64,000 bases of DNA from Chitinophaga filiformis (GTDB taxonomy: Bacteria; Bacteroidota; Bacteroidia; Chitinophagales; Chitinophagaceae). How positions within the stretch are numbered: position 1 is the first letter of the stretch; the number at the start of each line of letters is the position of its first letter. The notes under the pieces are model-generated. The model made no database searches. It saw only the letters and a program-made list of their open reading frames with translations, and was not told where the DNA came from. The stretch spans positions 310,001-374,000 of the forward strand of contig NZ_CP095855.1 in NCBI RefSeq assembly GCF_023100805.1. The letters are read 5' to 3'. Positions 7,877 through 16,346 of the stretch are shown piece by piece. The position numbers and the translations under genes were made by a program.

Positions 7877-8764
7877 TCAGACGAACGATCGTTCATTTAC
7901 ATTAAAACCTTTTTTGAAGTCAGTGAAGTTGATGCCTGAGCAGTTCTTAAAATACTTGCTGAAATGAGCAGGGTTCCAAAACCCCAGATCATATGCAGTC
8001 TCCTTCAAACTAAAACCGTCCTGAAGCACCTTTCGTTTCGCCTCCAGAACAATCCGCTGCTGTATGTGATGACTCACCGTGCGTCCCGACAATTGTTTCA
8101 CCACATCGTTCAGGTAACTGGGGGATACCGCTAAAATCTCAGCGTACTCTTTCACCATCTTTTTGGAAGCATAGTGCCTTTCCAGTTGTGTAAAAAAAAG
8201 CTTAACCAGGTCAGACTTCCGCGAGCAACAAATGTCATGGCTATCCTGCTTTATTTGCCGGCATACATAGATCATGAATATCTTCAGGTATCCCTTCAGT
8301 ATGTCGGAACGCAAATCCAGCACATTATTATATTCCTGTATCATTTTGTCAGCGACGGATGCCATTAAGGCTATCGCATCACCCCATATACGAATAACTG
8401 GCACGGAGTTAAACCGGTTGAAAAACGAAATGCGAAATAAACCCGCTAATCTGACATCAGTTAATTCAATATATTCTTCCTCAAAAGAGATCGCATAACC
8501 TTTCGCATTTTCATCAATCTCCATTGTAAAAACCTGGCCAGGCCTCACGCAGAAAACTACGTTTTCATTAATAAGAAACACCTCCGTATCGAGGCTTATT
8601 TTGACAGTACCACTCAGGCACCAGATAATCAGGTACATTTCCTCACATAAAGAAGGCACTTCTCCTTGTTTATTTCCCGCAAGAAGCGATTGGAGGGAAT
8701 GAATCTGTAAGGGCGCCAGCTCAGCAACCTGGCCATCTATCTTTATGTTGCGGCTAATTTTCAT
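7877..8764 (-). CDS. AraC-family transcriptional regulator
   Basis: 295 residues. A cupin-like N-terminal sensing domain is followed near residue 190 by the double HTH; the second helix pair with LKETAYDLGFWNPAHFSKYFK and the closing GINFTDFKK are typical of AraC/XylS C-termini. Two Cys pairs in the middle (CRQIKQ and CCSR) are unusual and might sense redox, but this is only a guess. It is co-directional with, and directly in front of, the YdcZ-type transporter, the most likely target. Confidence 0.9.
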   Translation of the reverse strand: MKISRNIKIDGQVAELAPLQIHSLQSLLAGNKQGEVPSLCEEMYLIIWCLSGTVKISLDTEVFLINENVVFCVRPGQVFTMEIDENAKGYAISFEEEYIELTDVRLAGLFRISFFNRFNSVPVIRIWGDAIALMASVADKMIQEYNNVLDLRSDILKGYLKIFMIYVCRQIKQDSHDICCSRKSDLVKLFFTQLERHYASKKMVKEYAEILAVSPSYLNDVVKQLSGRTVSHHIQQRIVLEAKRKVLQDGFSLKETAYDLGFWNPAHFSKYFKNCSGINFTDFKKGFNVNERSFV

Positions 8765-8781
8765 TTTTAATAACTATTATC

Positions 8782-8947
8782 TTACTCGTCAGCCACGGGC
8801 TTCTCTTTCAATTTCTTTAATTCGGCTTCTAATTGTACAATATATTCGCTTTGCAAAGCGAACGCCTTATTGGCTTCCTCAATGACTACCCAATTCTTCC
8901 TGCATATCCCTGACCGCGTCTGTAAATGCTAATGATGCATAATTCAT
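8782..8947 (-). pseudogene. Remnant of a pyridoxamine-5'-phosphate-oxidase-family protein with internal deletion
   Basis: Read on the minus strand, an ATG at 8947 gives MNYASLAFTDAVRDMQEELG, which I recognise as the usual N-terminus of the PPOX-family proteins that start MNYA.LAFTDAV. After a frameshift the text becomes VVIEEANKAFALQSEYI and then LEAELKKLKEKP, which looks like the coiled-coil C-terminus of the same family. The whole FMN-binding middle (well over 150 residues) is missing. So this is one gene collapsed by an internal deletion. Confidence 0.65.
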
Positions 8948-8949
8948 CA

Positions 8950-9189
8950 CTATTTCTGATTTGGTTGCGTTCGATTTAAAATAGAAGGGCTCTCATCCGA
9001 TTCCGGAATTGCAAGTTCACCGATTGTTGTCAGGTCCGGATGTTGCTCCAATACATCATCCCATAACGAATCACCACATTCATCTGGTATAACAATTATC
9101 TCCGGTATTTGCCCGTTCGGATCTTTTGATCCGGCTATAGTATTTTGTGAATTTATTCTGACGGGCGCTATATTGTCTGAAGAACTCAT
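8950..9189 (-). CDS. Small acidic protein of unknown function
   Basis: 79 residues, rich in Asp, Glu, Pro and Ser, with a single Cys (DECGD) and a Trp close by (SLWDDVLEQ). No signal peptide, membrane segment or recognised domain. It ends 3 bp before the PPOX-family remnant on the same strand. Composition suggests a partly disordered protein. Could be a genuine small gene, or a further remnant in this decayed stretch. Confidence 0.45.
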   Translation of the reverse strand: MSSSDNIAPVRINSQNTIAGSKDPNGQIPEIIVIPDECGDSLWDDVLEQHPDLTTIGELAIPESDESPSILNRTQPNQK

Positions 9190-9297
9190 AAAAACAGATT
9201 TAATTTAGAAGGCTGTTATTACAATGGGATACAACAAAGCTCCTTACGGCTTATAAATCATTTTCTATGTCCGGAGCTGTTGTATCCAACTAATGCT

Positions 9298-10203
9298 TTA
9301 TACTGACTGAGCCAATGCTTCATCCGGCTTACGGTCGCCCACTTTTCTGTCTAAGAAGCTCCGTATAGTTGCTGCAATTTCATCACCAAAACTTTCAAGT
9401 GCAAAATGTCCGGTTGGGTAAAGATGAAACTCCAGATTCTTCACATCTTTTTTGAAAGCCTCCGCGCCGACACCAGGGAAAATATAATCGTCTTTTCCAT
9501 ATACAATTAACATTTCCGGGTTTGCTGTGCGTAGATATTCCTGCCATTTAGGATATTGTTTTACGTTGTTTCGATAATCATAAAACAACGCGATCTGTAT
9601 GTCGTCGTTTTCAGGACGTTGCAGGTGCCTGAGATCGATCTCCCAATTATCAGGAGATATAAGGTTTTCATCCGGAACATGATGTGTGTACTGCCATTTC
9701 AATCCATCGGGGCTATGAAAGGCCTGGCAAGCTTTAATAGCCTCCTTGTCATTTCTGTCTTTCCAAAGCGCTTTAATGGGATCCCAAAAGGTTTCTAATC
9801 CTTCTTCATAGCAACATCCATTCTGAACAATGATGCTCTCAATCCTCTGCGGGTACTTTGAGGCGAGTGTCCAGCCGATGGGAGCACCGTAATCCATCAG
9901 ATAAAGGCTGAATTTTTCTATATGCAAGTGCTGCAGCAGTCCTTCAATAATCCTGGAATAGTTTGCAAAACTATACTCAAAATCGGCCATAGGCGGTTGT
10001 TCACTTCTTCCATAACCCGGGTAATCGGGCGCAATCAAATGATATTTGTCTGACAGATCATTGATCAGGTTACGGTACATGTGCGAAGAAGTCGGATAGC
10101 CGTGCAACAACAGCAAAACCGGAGCATTGGCCGGACCCGCTTCCCTGTAAAAGATGTTTACGCCGCTGATCTCTGCCGAGTGGTAGTGTGTCTTGTTTTT
10201 CAT
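9298..10203 (-). CDS. Alpha/beta hydrolase, Asp-nucleophile type (paralogue)
   Basis: 301 residues from the ATG at 10203; an upstream in-frame ATG at 10248 adds 15 residues not shared with the paralogue. HGYPTSSH at 34-41 is the oxyanion region, LMDYGAP gives nucleophile D104, YGKDDYIF the acid region and TGHF the catalytic His. The N-terminal ISGVNIFYREAG is nearly identical to the copy at 6395-7261 and to the remnant at 6116-6391, so the three arose by local duplication. The divergent sequence after the cap region suggests different substrates. Confidence 0.85.
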   Translation of the reverse strand: MKNKTHYHSAEISGVNIFYREAGPANAPVLLLLHGYPTSSHMYRNLINDLSDKYHLIAPDYPGYGRSEQPPMADFEYSFANYSRIIEGLLQHLHIEKFSLYLMDYGAPIGWTLASKYPQRIESIIVQNGCCYEEGLETFWDPIKALWKDRNDKEAIKACQAFHSPDGLKWQYTHHVPDENLISPDNWEIDLRHLQRPENDDIQIALFYDYRNNVKQYPKWQEYLRTANPEMLIVYGKDDYIFPGVGAEAFKKDVKNLEFHLYPTGHFALESFGDEIAATIRSFLDRKVGDRKPDEALAQSV

Positions 10204-10551
10204 TGCGTTTATTTTAGGTTTAATAATTCCTTGCATGTTTGAGATCACCCTTGCCGGGGCTCTGCTTTCCTGGTCGGGGAATGTAACGAGCTAACAATAA
10301 CATCGCTTTATCGATTTCCTTTATTACCACCAAAGCTCAGTTCTATAATTCGATTTCTAAAATCATTGGAATAATCGGTACTATTAAAAAATTAATATGC
10401 GTGGTTGCCTCATGAAATATGGCCTGATTTGTCACTCAGATCTTTTCCCTCTCAGGATGTGCATGCGGAGATGTAAATATCCAATGTAACCGGACAGGAA
10501 GAACCGGCTGCTGGTGATGGTACATAGCAAGCATAAAAGGAAAAGAGAGCA
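10204..10551. other. Intergenic stretch, nothing recognised
   Basis: About 350 bp upstream of the minus-strand hydrolase and downstream of the minus-strand ABM-like gene. I see no ORF with coding character and no strong hairpin. The first ~45 bp are the possible N-terminal extension of the hydrolase. Confidence 0.4.
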
Positions 10552-11226
10552 TTAAAGTTGGCCAAATCTAATAAGGTGGTGATATCCATTTTCAAATGGA
10601 TATTCTTTGATGGAGGTTTGCAGGAACTTCATTATTGGACCAAGTGCCGGCTCTTTTAAATGATATTGAAATGTGTCCCAGTTACTGAATTTCTTATAAA
10701 TTACAAACCGGGTTTTGTGGTTAACTACCTGGTTTAGCTGAAACAACAGCAAACCGGGGGACATCGGAAGTGCCGGCATTAAATTACGGTTTATCGATTT
10801 GAAATGTTCTTCTGTACCGGCCTTCACATCTACAAATAACATGATGGTTAATGCATCCCGGCTAATTTCTTTGGAATATAATTCCAGCTCTTGTAGAAAA
10901 AAAGTTTCAACCGGCCCTGCCAGTCCAATCTTACTTAAAGCATGGACAGCTTTTGCTGCAGTAGTCCTTTTATTTTTCCTATAAAAAGCAGTAGTACCCC
11001 ATCGTTCTATCATCCACATGATACAGCTATCGCCTCTCTCATAATATGCTTCTGCCATTGCATTACCGGTTGCCTGAAGGCTACTAAACGCATATCGATC
11101 TAAAGCTTCGAGGAATTCATCCTGATAGGAACTTTTTACATGATATTGTGTTAAAACAACAGTCTGTCCTTTTTTGACACGCAAAAAAATCGAGAAGGCT
11201 ATCTCCCATATTCTGCGAATTTTCAT
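10552..11226 (-). CDS. Protein with two ABM-like (dimeric alpha/beta barrel) domains
   Basis: 224 residues from the ATG at 11226; the reading frame extends 24 codons upstream but that part is not domain-like. Two similar halves are seen: VVLTQYHVKSSYQDEFLEAL in the first and LTIMLFVDVKAGTEEHFKSI in the second, each starting a ferredoxin-like ABM fold, and the second ending with an IYKKFSNWDTFQYH segment. Tandem ABM domains mimic the usual homodimer. Such proteins include quinone or antibiotic monooxygenases and heme-degrading enzymes; no specific active-site motif is visible here. Confidence 0.6.
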   Translation of the reverse strand: MKIRRIWEIAFSIFLRVKKGQTVVLTQYHVKSSYQDEFLEALDRYAFSSLQATGNAMAEAYYERGDSCIMWMIERWGTTAFYRKNKRTTAAKAVHALSKIGLAGPVETFFLQELELYSKEISRDALTIMLFVDVKAGTEEHFKSINRNLMPALPMSPGLLLFQLNQVVNHKTRFVIYKKFSNWDTFQYHLKEPALGPIMKFLQTSIKEYPFENGYHHLIRFGQL

Positions 11227-11506
11227 TGCGATGATATTAAGAAATGTGATAAGGTTTGCCGGGTAAAGTTGGCAATAAATTTTCCGGCGGAAAAACAAAC
11301 ACAGTAATGATTGGTCGTATTATTTTAATAATGAAAAGTTAGAGGCGGATTTTGTCACCTTAAAAATAAAAGTTTGTTAAACGCAGCATTGACCTGCATC
11401 CTGCCTGCCTTGTCAATTGTCTGTAAAAGACGGTACAATATCCTGTATGCAACGTCTAAATATTTTATAATTTCTAAATATAGTCTCCTTTTAATCAGCT
11501 GCAATT

Positions 11507-11635
11507 ATGACAAAAAAGGTACTGATCGTGGAGGACGAATTTATTGTAGCCAGTAATCTGCAGCAGGTATTACAGCGATCGGGCTATGAAGTAAGTGGTA
11601 TAGCTGCGTCTGCCGAAGAAGCAGAAGATCTGTGA
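11507..11635 (+). pseudogene. Truncated response-regulator receiver (first 42 residues only)
   Basis: ATG at 11507 gives MTKKVLIVEDEFIVASNLQQ, then 22 more residues ending EEAEDL and a TGA at 11633. This is the start of a LytTR- or ANTAR-type receiver with the acidic pair (ED at 9-10), but it stops before the phosphoacceptor Asp. The bases after the stop are unrelated. It sits 1.3 kb before a HisKA_2-type sensor kinase that has no intact regulator beside it, so it may be the lost partner. Confidence 0.75.
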
Positions 11636-11659
11636 ATGCACAGGAAACCAATTAATGCG

Positions 11660-11711
11660 GCTCCGAAAATATCGGACGTAAAAATCACCGCAACTCCAAA
11701 ATTTTCGGAGC
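11660..11711. repeat. Perfect 11-bp inverted repeat
   Basis: GCTCCGAAAAT at 11660-11670 is repeated inverted as ATTTTCGGAGC at 11701-11711, with a 30-base interval that starts with a smaller TCCGA/TCGGA hairpin. It lies right after the truncated receiver and could mark the break point or a regulatory site in front of the LysR gene. Confidence 0.45.
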
Positions 11712-11875
11712 TAAGCGCCAGTAATATCTTCCTGGTTATCTACACATTTCTGTTAGGCAATTCCTTTTCAATACATTGCGTATTTAAATTTTGTTTTTAT
11801 ATTATTTATTGGCAAATGGCATTTAAATGGCTTATGTGATACCCCTTACATAGAAAATTAAAAAAACCTTAAGCC

Positions 11876-12772
11876 ATGTTGAATTTAGAATGGTTTAGAA
11901 CATTTAAAGCAGTTTACGAGACGGGCAACCTGTCTACTGCTGCACAAACACTGTTTATTTCCCAGCCCGGTGTAAGCGTTCATCTAAACTCCCTGGAAGC
12001 CTACACCGGATACCGCCTGTTTGAACGGGTAACAAAAAAGATGGTACCCACGGAACGTGGTATTATACTGTATAATTGTATAATAGACCCTATTAACAAA
12101 CTGGAGGAGGCAGAAGAATCCTTCCACAGAAATTCCAAAGTGGAAAAGCCAACGATCAGTGTAGGTATGGGGTTTGAAATCTTTAAATACACCCTTGAAG
12201 AGCACCTTGCACAATTACCTTTTAACCTTGTCTTACGGTTCGGAGAGTATCGCCAGATTCTGCAAGAACTTGACACAGGAAAACTTGATCTGATATTGAC
12301 CCCGAAAAAAGGCAGTCAAACCAACCTGGAATATATCCCGTTTACTACAGAGCGTATCATTTTGATCTGTGGCAATGAAACAGATACCGAACAATTTGAT
12401 AGCCTCGTATTGACCAATGAAAGGACGGCGATCCGGGAATGGCTGAAAGAGCAGATATGGTACACCACTGCAGCCGACATGGAGTATCTTGAGCATTTCT
12501 GGATGGCAAATTTTGATTGCCTGCCAGACCTTAAGCCAAACTATGTAGTTCCCTATTTCTCTTCTATACTGCGTTGCCTGAGTAAAGGAAAAGGCTTCGC
12601 CGTAATACCCGATTTTCTTGCTAAAAAAGAACTTGCACTTAAATCGGTTAAACTCGCCTGGGAGGGAAGTCCTCATGTGGAAAACACCCTGCATTTCGGT
12701 AAACGGAAAAAGACGATATACGCCAATGAGATCCGGCAACTGGAACAAATATTGACAATGAACTGGTTTTAA
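11876..12772 (+). CDS. LysR-family transcriptional regulator
   Basis: 298 residues. The N-terminal winged HTH reads LEWFRTFKAVYETGNLSTAA with SQPGVSVHLNSLE as the recognition helix, and is followed by a type 2 periplasmic-binding-like effector domain from about residue 90. There is no divergent gene on its left, only the receiver remnant, so its original target may have been lost. It could control the sensor kinase downstream, 120 bp away. Confidence 0.9.
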   Translation: MLNLEWFRTFKAVYETGNLSTAAQTLFISQPGVSVHLNSLEAYTGYRLFERVTKKMVPTERGIILYNCIIDPINKLEEAEESFHRNSKVEKPTISVGMGFEIFKYTLEEHLAQLPFNLVLRFGEYRQILQELDTGKLDLILTPKKGSQTNLEYIPFTTERIILICGNETDTEQFDSLVLTNERTAIREWLKEQIWYTTAADMEYLEHFWMANFDCLPDLKPNYVVPYFSSILRCLSKGKGFAVIPDFLAKKELALKSVKLAWEGSPHVENTLHFGKRKKTIYANEIRQLEQILTMNWF

Positions 12773-12893
12773 GACAGAAGCGAAAAGATTATTGATTTAT
12801 ACATAATCAATTCCAGCTATATCTACACTTTAAGACAGCCTTATCACATTGTCTTGTCAGCGCCCGTATATTGCATACTTAAATAGCCTTCTC

Positions 12894-15155
12894 ATGCGCC
12901 TCCTCCTATTTTTTATAATGACCTCTGCAGTCATCCGGGCGGCAGCTCAGGAATTCAGTCCACTCCAGGCCGATTCACTCAGGCATGAGTTGACGAATGC
13001 CAGTGACAACTACACGAGGGTAAAAACACTCATACACCTGGCTGAGTATCACATCTGGAAAAAGGGTGAATTCGCAATAAACCTGGACAGCGCAAATACC
13101 TGTCTGACCGAAGCAGACCGGCTAAATCGAACAGTGCGGTCGACAGAGTTGGCAGGCCATCAGTTACTCATGAAAGGGTTTATGCTCACGGAAGAGGGAA
13201 AAAGGAAGGAAGGTCAGGTAGCCGTCATGCAATCTATCCCCCTGCTGCAAAAAAGCAATAGTCAGCGTTTGCTTGGACTGGCTTATTTTGAGCTGCAGGC
13301 CTTTTATGATTATTCAGATAGCTGTCAACGCCGGGAACGTATCCGAATTACGGGTCTTGCAGTAAAGGCGTTCCACCAGGCAGGAGAAAAGGCACTGGAA
13401 GGATGGGCTCTCACCACACTGGGCGATCTCCATAGTATACAGGAAGAATATGCCGTTTCCAACGGATATCTTCTCCAGGCACTGGCAATATACGATGCCA
13501 TTGGGCATAAGAAGACACAGGATGCATATGAACTGCTCGGCAGGAATTGCAACAACCAGGGGGACTACAGACGTGCATTCGAATATGCATTACTCGCACT
13601 GAAAGCGGCAAAAGCGACCAGCGATTCCAGTATGCAAATGGCTACCATCAACAACCTGCTTGGTTCGCTGTACCGGAACGCCGGCAGAGCGGAGATCAGC
13701 ATTGCGTATTATCAGGAAGGACTGACCATAGCTTTACAGCACAACGATGGTCCGAATGCCCTATTAATGGCATATGTATTAGGCCGCACTTATCTTGACC
13801 TTCACCAGCCCCGCAAGGCCATTGAAGTTTTAGATGCGATTCCCCGGGGCCTGCTCGATTCTTCTAATGCCAGGGTAAAAGCCCTCATGGGAATGGTATA
13901 CATGGAAGGGTACTATGCCAGGAAACAGTCCAAAAAAGCATACAAATATGCTGCTGTCCTGGAAAAGTTGATTGCTGAAAACACATTGACGGCTGAGTGG
14001 GTCAACCGCGCATGCATAGCATTGGTGAGGTATCATTTGAATGAACATGATATAGCCAAAGCCCGCCTGTATCTTGATAAATGCATGACCGTATCGCTGC
14101 TGCCCAACTCGCCCGAATGGGTTTCCCGATATGATATCAGTTATAAGGTCGATTCGGCCGAAGGAAACTACAGAGCGGCATTTCACGCTCTGCTCAAATA
14201 CAAAACACAAGACGATTTACTCCACAATGATGTCAAAACACGACAGTTTCAACAACTGGATGTTGAATACGAAACCTCTAAGAAAGTGGATTCCATCTCT
14301 TTGCTTACCCAAAAAACCAACCTGCAGGCCACTAATCTGCGACAGGCCCGCCTGATCCGCAACATCACTATGATTGGTATTGTACTTACCCTGGCCGTCA
14401 TAGGTCTGCTCTACCGGCAATACAAGCTCAAACAACGCAACAATAAGACAATGGCCATCAAAAACGAGCACCTGGAACACCTTGTCAACGAAAAAGAGTG
14501 GCTGCTGCAGGAAGTAAATCATCGCGTTAAGAATAATTTGCAGACCATTGTAAGTCTCCTTGAATTACAATCTGATTCTCTCAGTGGAGATGCACATTTC
14601 GCATTGCAAACCAGCCAAAACCGTATATACGCTACATCTCTGCTTTATCAAAAGCTTTACAGAACAGAGAATGTGTCTTCCGTCAACATGAAAGTGTACA
14701 TTACAGAACTCGTACAACACCTCCAGGATGCACTTGGCAGCAGTACATCCGTAACTGTTACTTTAGATATTGCCCCTATTGAACTCGATGTCTCACAAGG
14801 TGTACCCCTCGGGCTGATAATAAATGAAATAATTACCAATTCATTCAAGTATGCATTCGATGAAACCATTTCATATCCGGAAATCGTTGTCACTTTTGCC
14901 ATCGAGCAGGGTGTTGCCAGCCTTGTCATCAAAGACAATGGAGTCGGCTTTTCCGATGATGGCAAAGACAGCTTTGGGACCGGTCTAAAACTGGTAAAAG
15001 GATTGACGGGAAATATAAAAGGGGAGGCCACCATTATATCGGACAATGGCACCTTTATAAAAATCATGTTCTTGCCCAAAGGCTCACCCGCATCAGAAAT
15101 GCAAAGCAGCGCGTCGTCGGGAATGTTTAGCTTCGAGACTCAGACGCTTTATTAA
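12894..15155 (+). CDS. TPR-containing sensor histidine kinase (HisKA_2 type)
   Basis: 753 residues from the ATG at 12894, which begins a Sec signal peptide (MRLLLFFIMTSAVIRAAAQ). The exported part, to about residue 485, is a run of tetratricopeptide-like helical pairs. One membrane segment follows at 487-509, then a short coiled coil and the DHp motif EVNHRVKNNLQ with phospho-acceptor H543. The HATPase domain carries NEIITNSFKYAF (N box), DNGVGF (G1) and GTGLKLV (G2). It should autophosphorylate in response to an outer signal, but the only receiver nearby is a truncated remnant at 11507. In the Bacteroidota such kinases commonly pair with LytTR regulators. Confidence 0.9.
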   Translation: MRLLLFFIMTSAVIRAAAQEFSPLQADSLRHELTNASDNYTRVKTLIHLAEYHIWKKGEFAINLDSANTCLTEADRLNRTVRSTELAGHQLLMKGFMLTEEGKRKEGQVAVMQSIPLLQKSNSQRLLGLAYFELQAFYDYSDSCQRRERIRITGLAVKAFHQAGEKALEGWALTTLGDLHSIQEEYAVSNGYLLQALAIYDAIGHKKTQDAYELLGRNCNNQGDYRRAFEYALLALKAAKATSDSSMQMATINNLLGSLYRNAGRAEISIAYYQEGLTIALQHNDGPNALLMAYVLGRTYLDLHQPRKAIEVLDAIPRGLLDSSNARVKALMGMVYMEGYYARKQSKKAYKYAAVLEKLIAENTLTAEWVNRACIALVRYHLNEHDIAKARLYLDKCMTVSLLPNSPEWVSRYDISYKVDSAEGNYRAAFHALLKYKTQDDLLHNDVKTRQFQQLDVEYETSKKVDSISLLTQKTNLQATNLRQARLIRNITMIGIVLTLAVIGLLYRQYKLKQRNNKTMAIKNEHLEHLVNEKEWLLQEVNHRVKNNLQTIVSLLELQSDSLSGDAHFALQTSQNRIYATSLLYQKLYRTENVSSVNMKVYITELVQHLQDALGSSTSVTVTLDIAPIELDVSQGVPLGLIINEIITNSFKYAFDETISYPEIVVTFAIEQGVASLVIKDNGVGFSDDGKDSFGTGLKLVKGLTGNIKGEATIISDNGTFIKIMFLPKGSPASEMQSSASSGMFSFETQTLY

Positions 15156-15305
15156 ATAACCTTTTACCACTGCGGCAATGGGTTTACCGCAGTTGGCAAA
15201 ACGTTACAGTCGAAGCGAATATTAAATATCCTATTATAATTTCAGCGCACTAAAAGTAATTGCAGGTGTTAAGATAGGATATAACGCTAAGCAAGTCAGC
15301 CCTAA

Positions 15306-15770
15306 CTATTGCGGCCGCTCCCACAGGTAGCTGGAATCAGCAGCTATGTCATATATACTTATTTCACGACTCAAGACATCGACCGATATAACTTCAGCAG
15401 TTGTGAATACGGTACCCTCTCCGTTGTACCTGTCCGCACCTAAGCGTACACTAACGTAGCCGCCGGTATCTGTTTTTTCATACCCATCGTACATAAATAC
15501 AATAGAGCTATCCTTAACGAAGAGTTTCGTCAGATCGTTTGTTGAGAGCTGAATATAACTACGAATAGTATCTTCCAGCCATGGAAACTGACTATTTATC
15601 TCAAAAAAAGAACTATCAATAAGACTAACCGGCTTTTGCGCCTGACCGGTATCTGAAATGGAGGCGGGGACAGCCTGGGTTACGGCTGTATCTGACCTGT
15701 TACTAACTACATTGTTACTATGACAAAATGCAAACAGGGAAATTGACAACGCAAAGAAAACTTGCTTCAT
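15306..15770 (-). CDS. Exported protein of unknown function
   Basis: 154 residues with a signal peptide (MKQVFFALSISLFAFC). The Cys at 16 could be lipidated, but the preceding Ala-Phe is not a good lipobox. The mature part opens with a Ser/Thr/Ala-rich linker and then a compact domain with FPWLEDTIRSY and repeated beta-type segments. No family recognised. It stands alone between the sensor kinase and the HxlR gene. Confidence 0.65.
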   Translation of the reverse strand: MKQVFFALSISLFAFCHSNNVVSNRSDTAVTQAVPASISDTGQAQKPVSLIDSSFFEINSQFPWLEDTIRSYIQLSTNDLTKLFVKDSSIVFMYDGYEKTDTGGYVSVRLGADRYNGEGTVFTTAEVISVDVLSREISIYDIAADSSYLWERPQ

Positions 15771-15879
15771 AGAACCGGGATAATTGCTAACCGTGTTTAT
15801 TCGTTAAAATGCCTATTTATGGCAAACGTGATCATGTTGTAGAAAGTATGCCATTGAAATTATGTCTGATTTAAGCAGC

Positions 15880-16236
15880 TCATTGTTTATCATCCGGAGG
15901 GCGCTTCGCTAACAGATTTTCGTTGCCCCAATCAGCAATTTCCTTAAACACGGAAGTAAGACTTCTGCTTTTATCTGTAAGTGAATACTCAACACGGGGA
16001 GGTATTTCCTGGTACTGCTCACGTATGACCAGCCCGTCTCTTTCCAACTCCTTCAATTGTTCAGTAAGTACCTTTCTTGAAATGTTAGGAATACGAATGG
16101 CGATTTCACCAAACCGCCTGGTACCTGACAGAAGATTATACAAAATAACAGGTTTCCATTTTCCACCAATTACCTCCATTGTTGCCGTTATTGGACAATC
16201 ATTGAAGTCGTTACAAATGCGTTCCTTAGTTACCAT
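15880..16236 (-). CDS. HxlR-family regulator, QorR (YtfH)-like
   Basis: 118 residues starting MVTKERICNDF. The region holds CPITATMEVIGGKWKPVILYN and the wing PPRVEYSLTD, typical of HxlR, with two Cys at 8 and 14. A longer frame to 16314 is possible but would start inside the promoter: a -7 box lies at 16312-16319 and the GTTACC sites lie between, so I prefer the shorter start. It is divergent from a QorB-like reductase; in E. coli the HxlR gene ytfH and the quinone reductase gene ytfG (qorB) have the same arrangement, so quinone sensing is a reasonable inference. Confidence 0.88.
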   Translation of the reverse strand: MVTKERICNDFNDCPITATMEVIGGKWKPVILYNLLSGTRRFGEIAIRIPNISRKVLTEQLKELERDGLVIREQYQEIPPRVEYSLTDKSRSLTSVFKEIADWGNENLLAKRPPDDKQ

Positions 16237-16257
16237 GTCGTTACCACTATTTAGCCT

Positions 16258-16273
16258 GTTACCATAAGGTAAC
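16258..16273. promoter_or_regulatory. Likely HxlR operator (GTTACC-ATAA-GGTAAC)
   Basis: A perfect 6-bp inverted repeat GTTACC/GGTAAC with a 4-base centre lies in the leader of the HxlR gene. More half-sites GTTACC occur at about 16229 and 16239, and GGTAAC at 16307-16312 overlaps the -7 box. The clustering between divergent regulator and reductase genes marks this as the operator region. Confidence 0.6.
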
Positions 16274-16311
16274 AAGTTACGTTCTGAAACTATATTAGTT
16301 CCTTTGGGTAA

Positions 16312-16319
16312 CAAAAGTA
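16312..16319 (-). promoter_or_regulatory. -7 box for the QorR-like gene
   Basis: Reads TACTTTTG on the minus strand, an exact TAnnTTTG match. It sets the transcription start near 16306 and therefore rules against a protein start at 16314. Confidence 0.5.
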
Positions 16320-16346
16320 TTTTTTAAAAGTCTAAATTCAAAACAG

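Noticed and set aside
11374..11556. 60-codon frame overlapping the receiver remnant
   Set aside because: Different frame from the clearly recognisable receiver text.
12233..12748. 171-codon frame opposite the LysR gene
   Set aside because: Lies wholly within the LysR coding region and has no motif.
15169..15193. 7-bp hairpin ACTGCGG/CCGCAGT after the sensor kinase
   Set aside because: No T-run and short stem; too weak to call a terminator.
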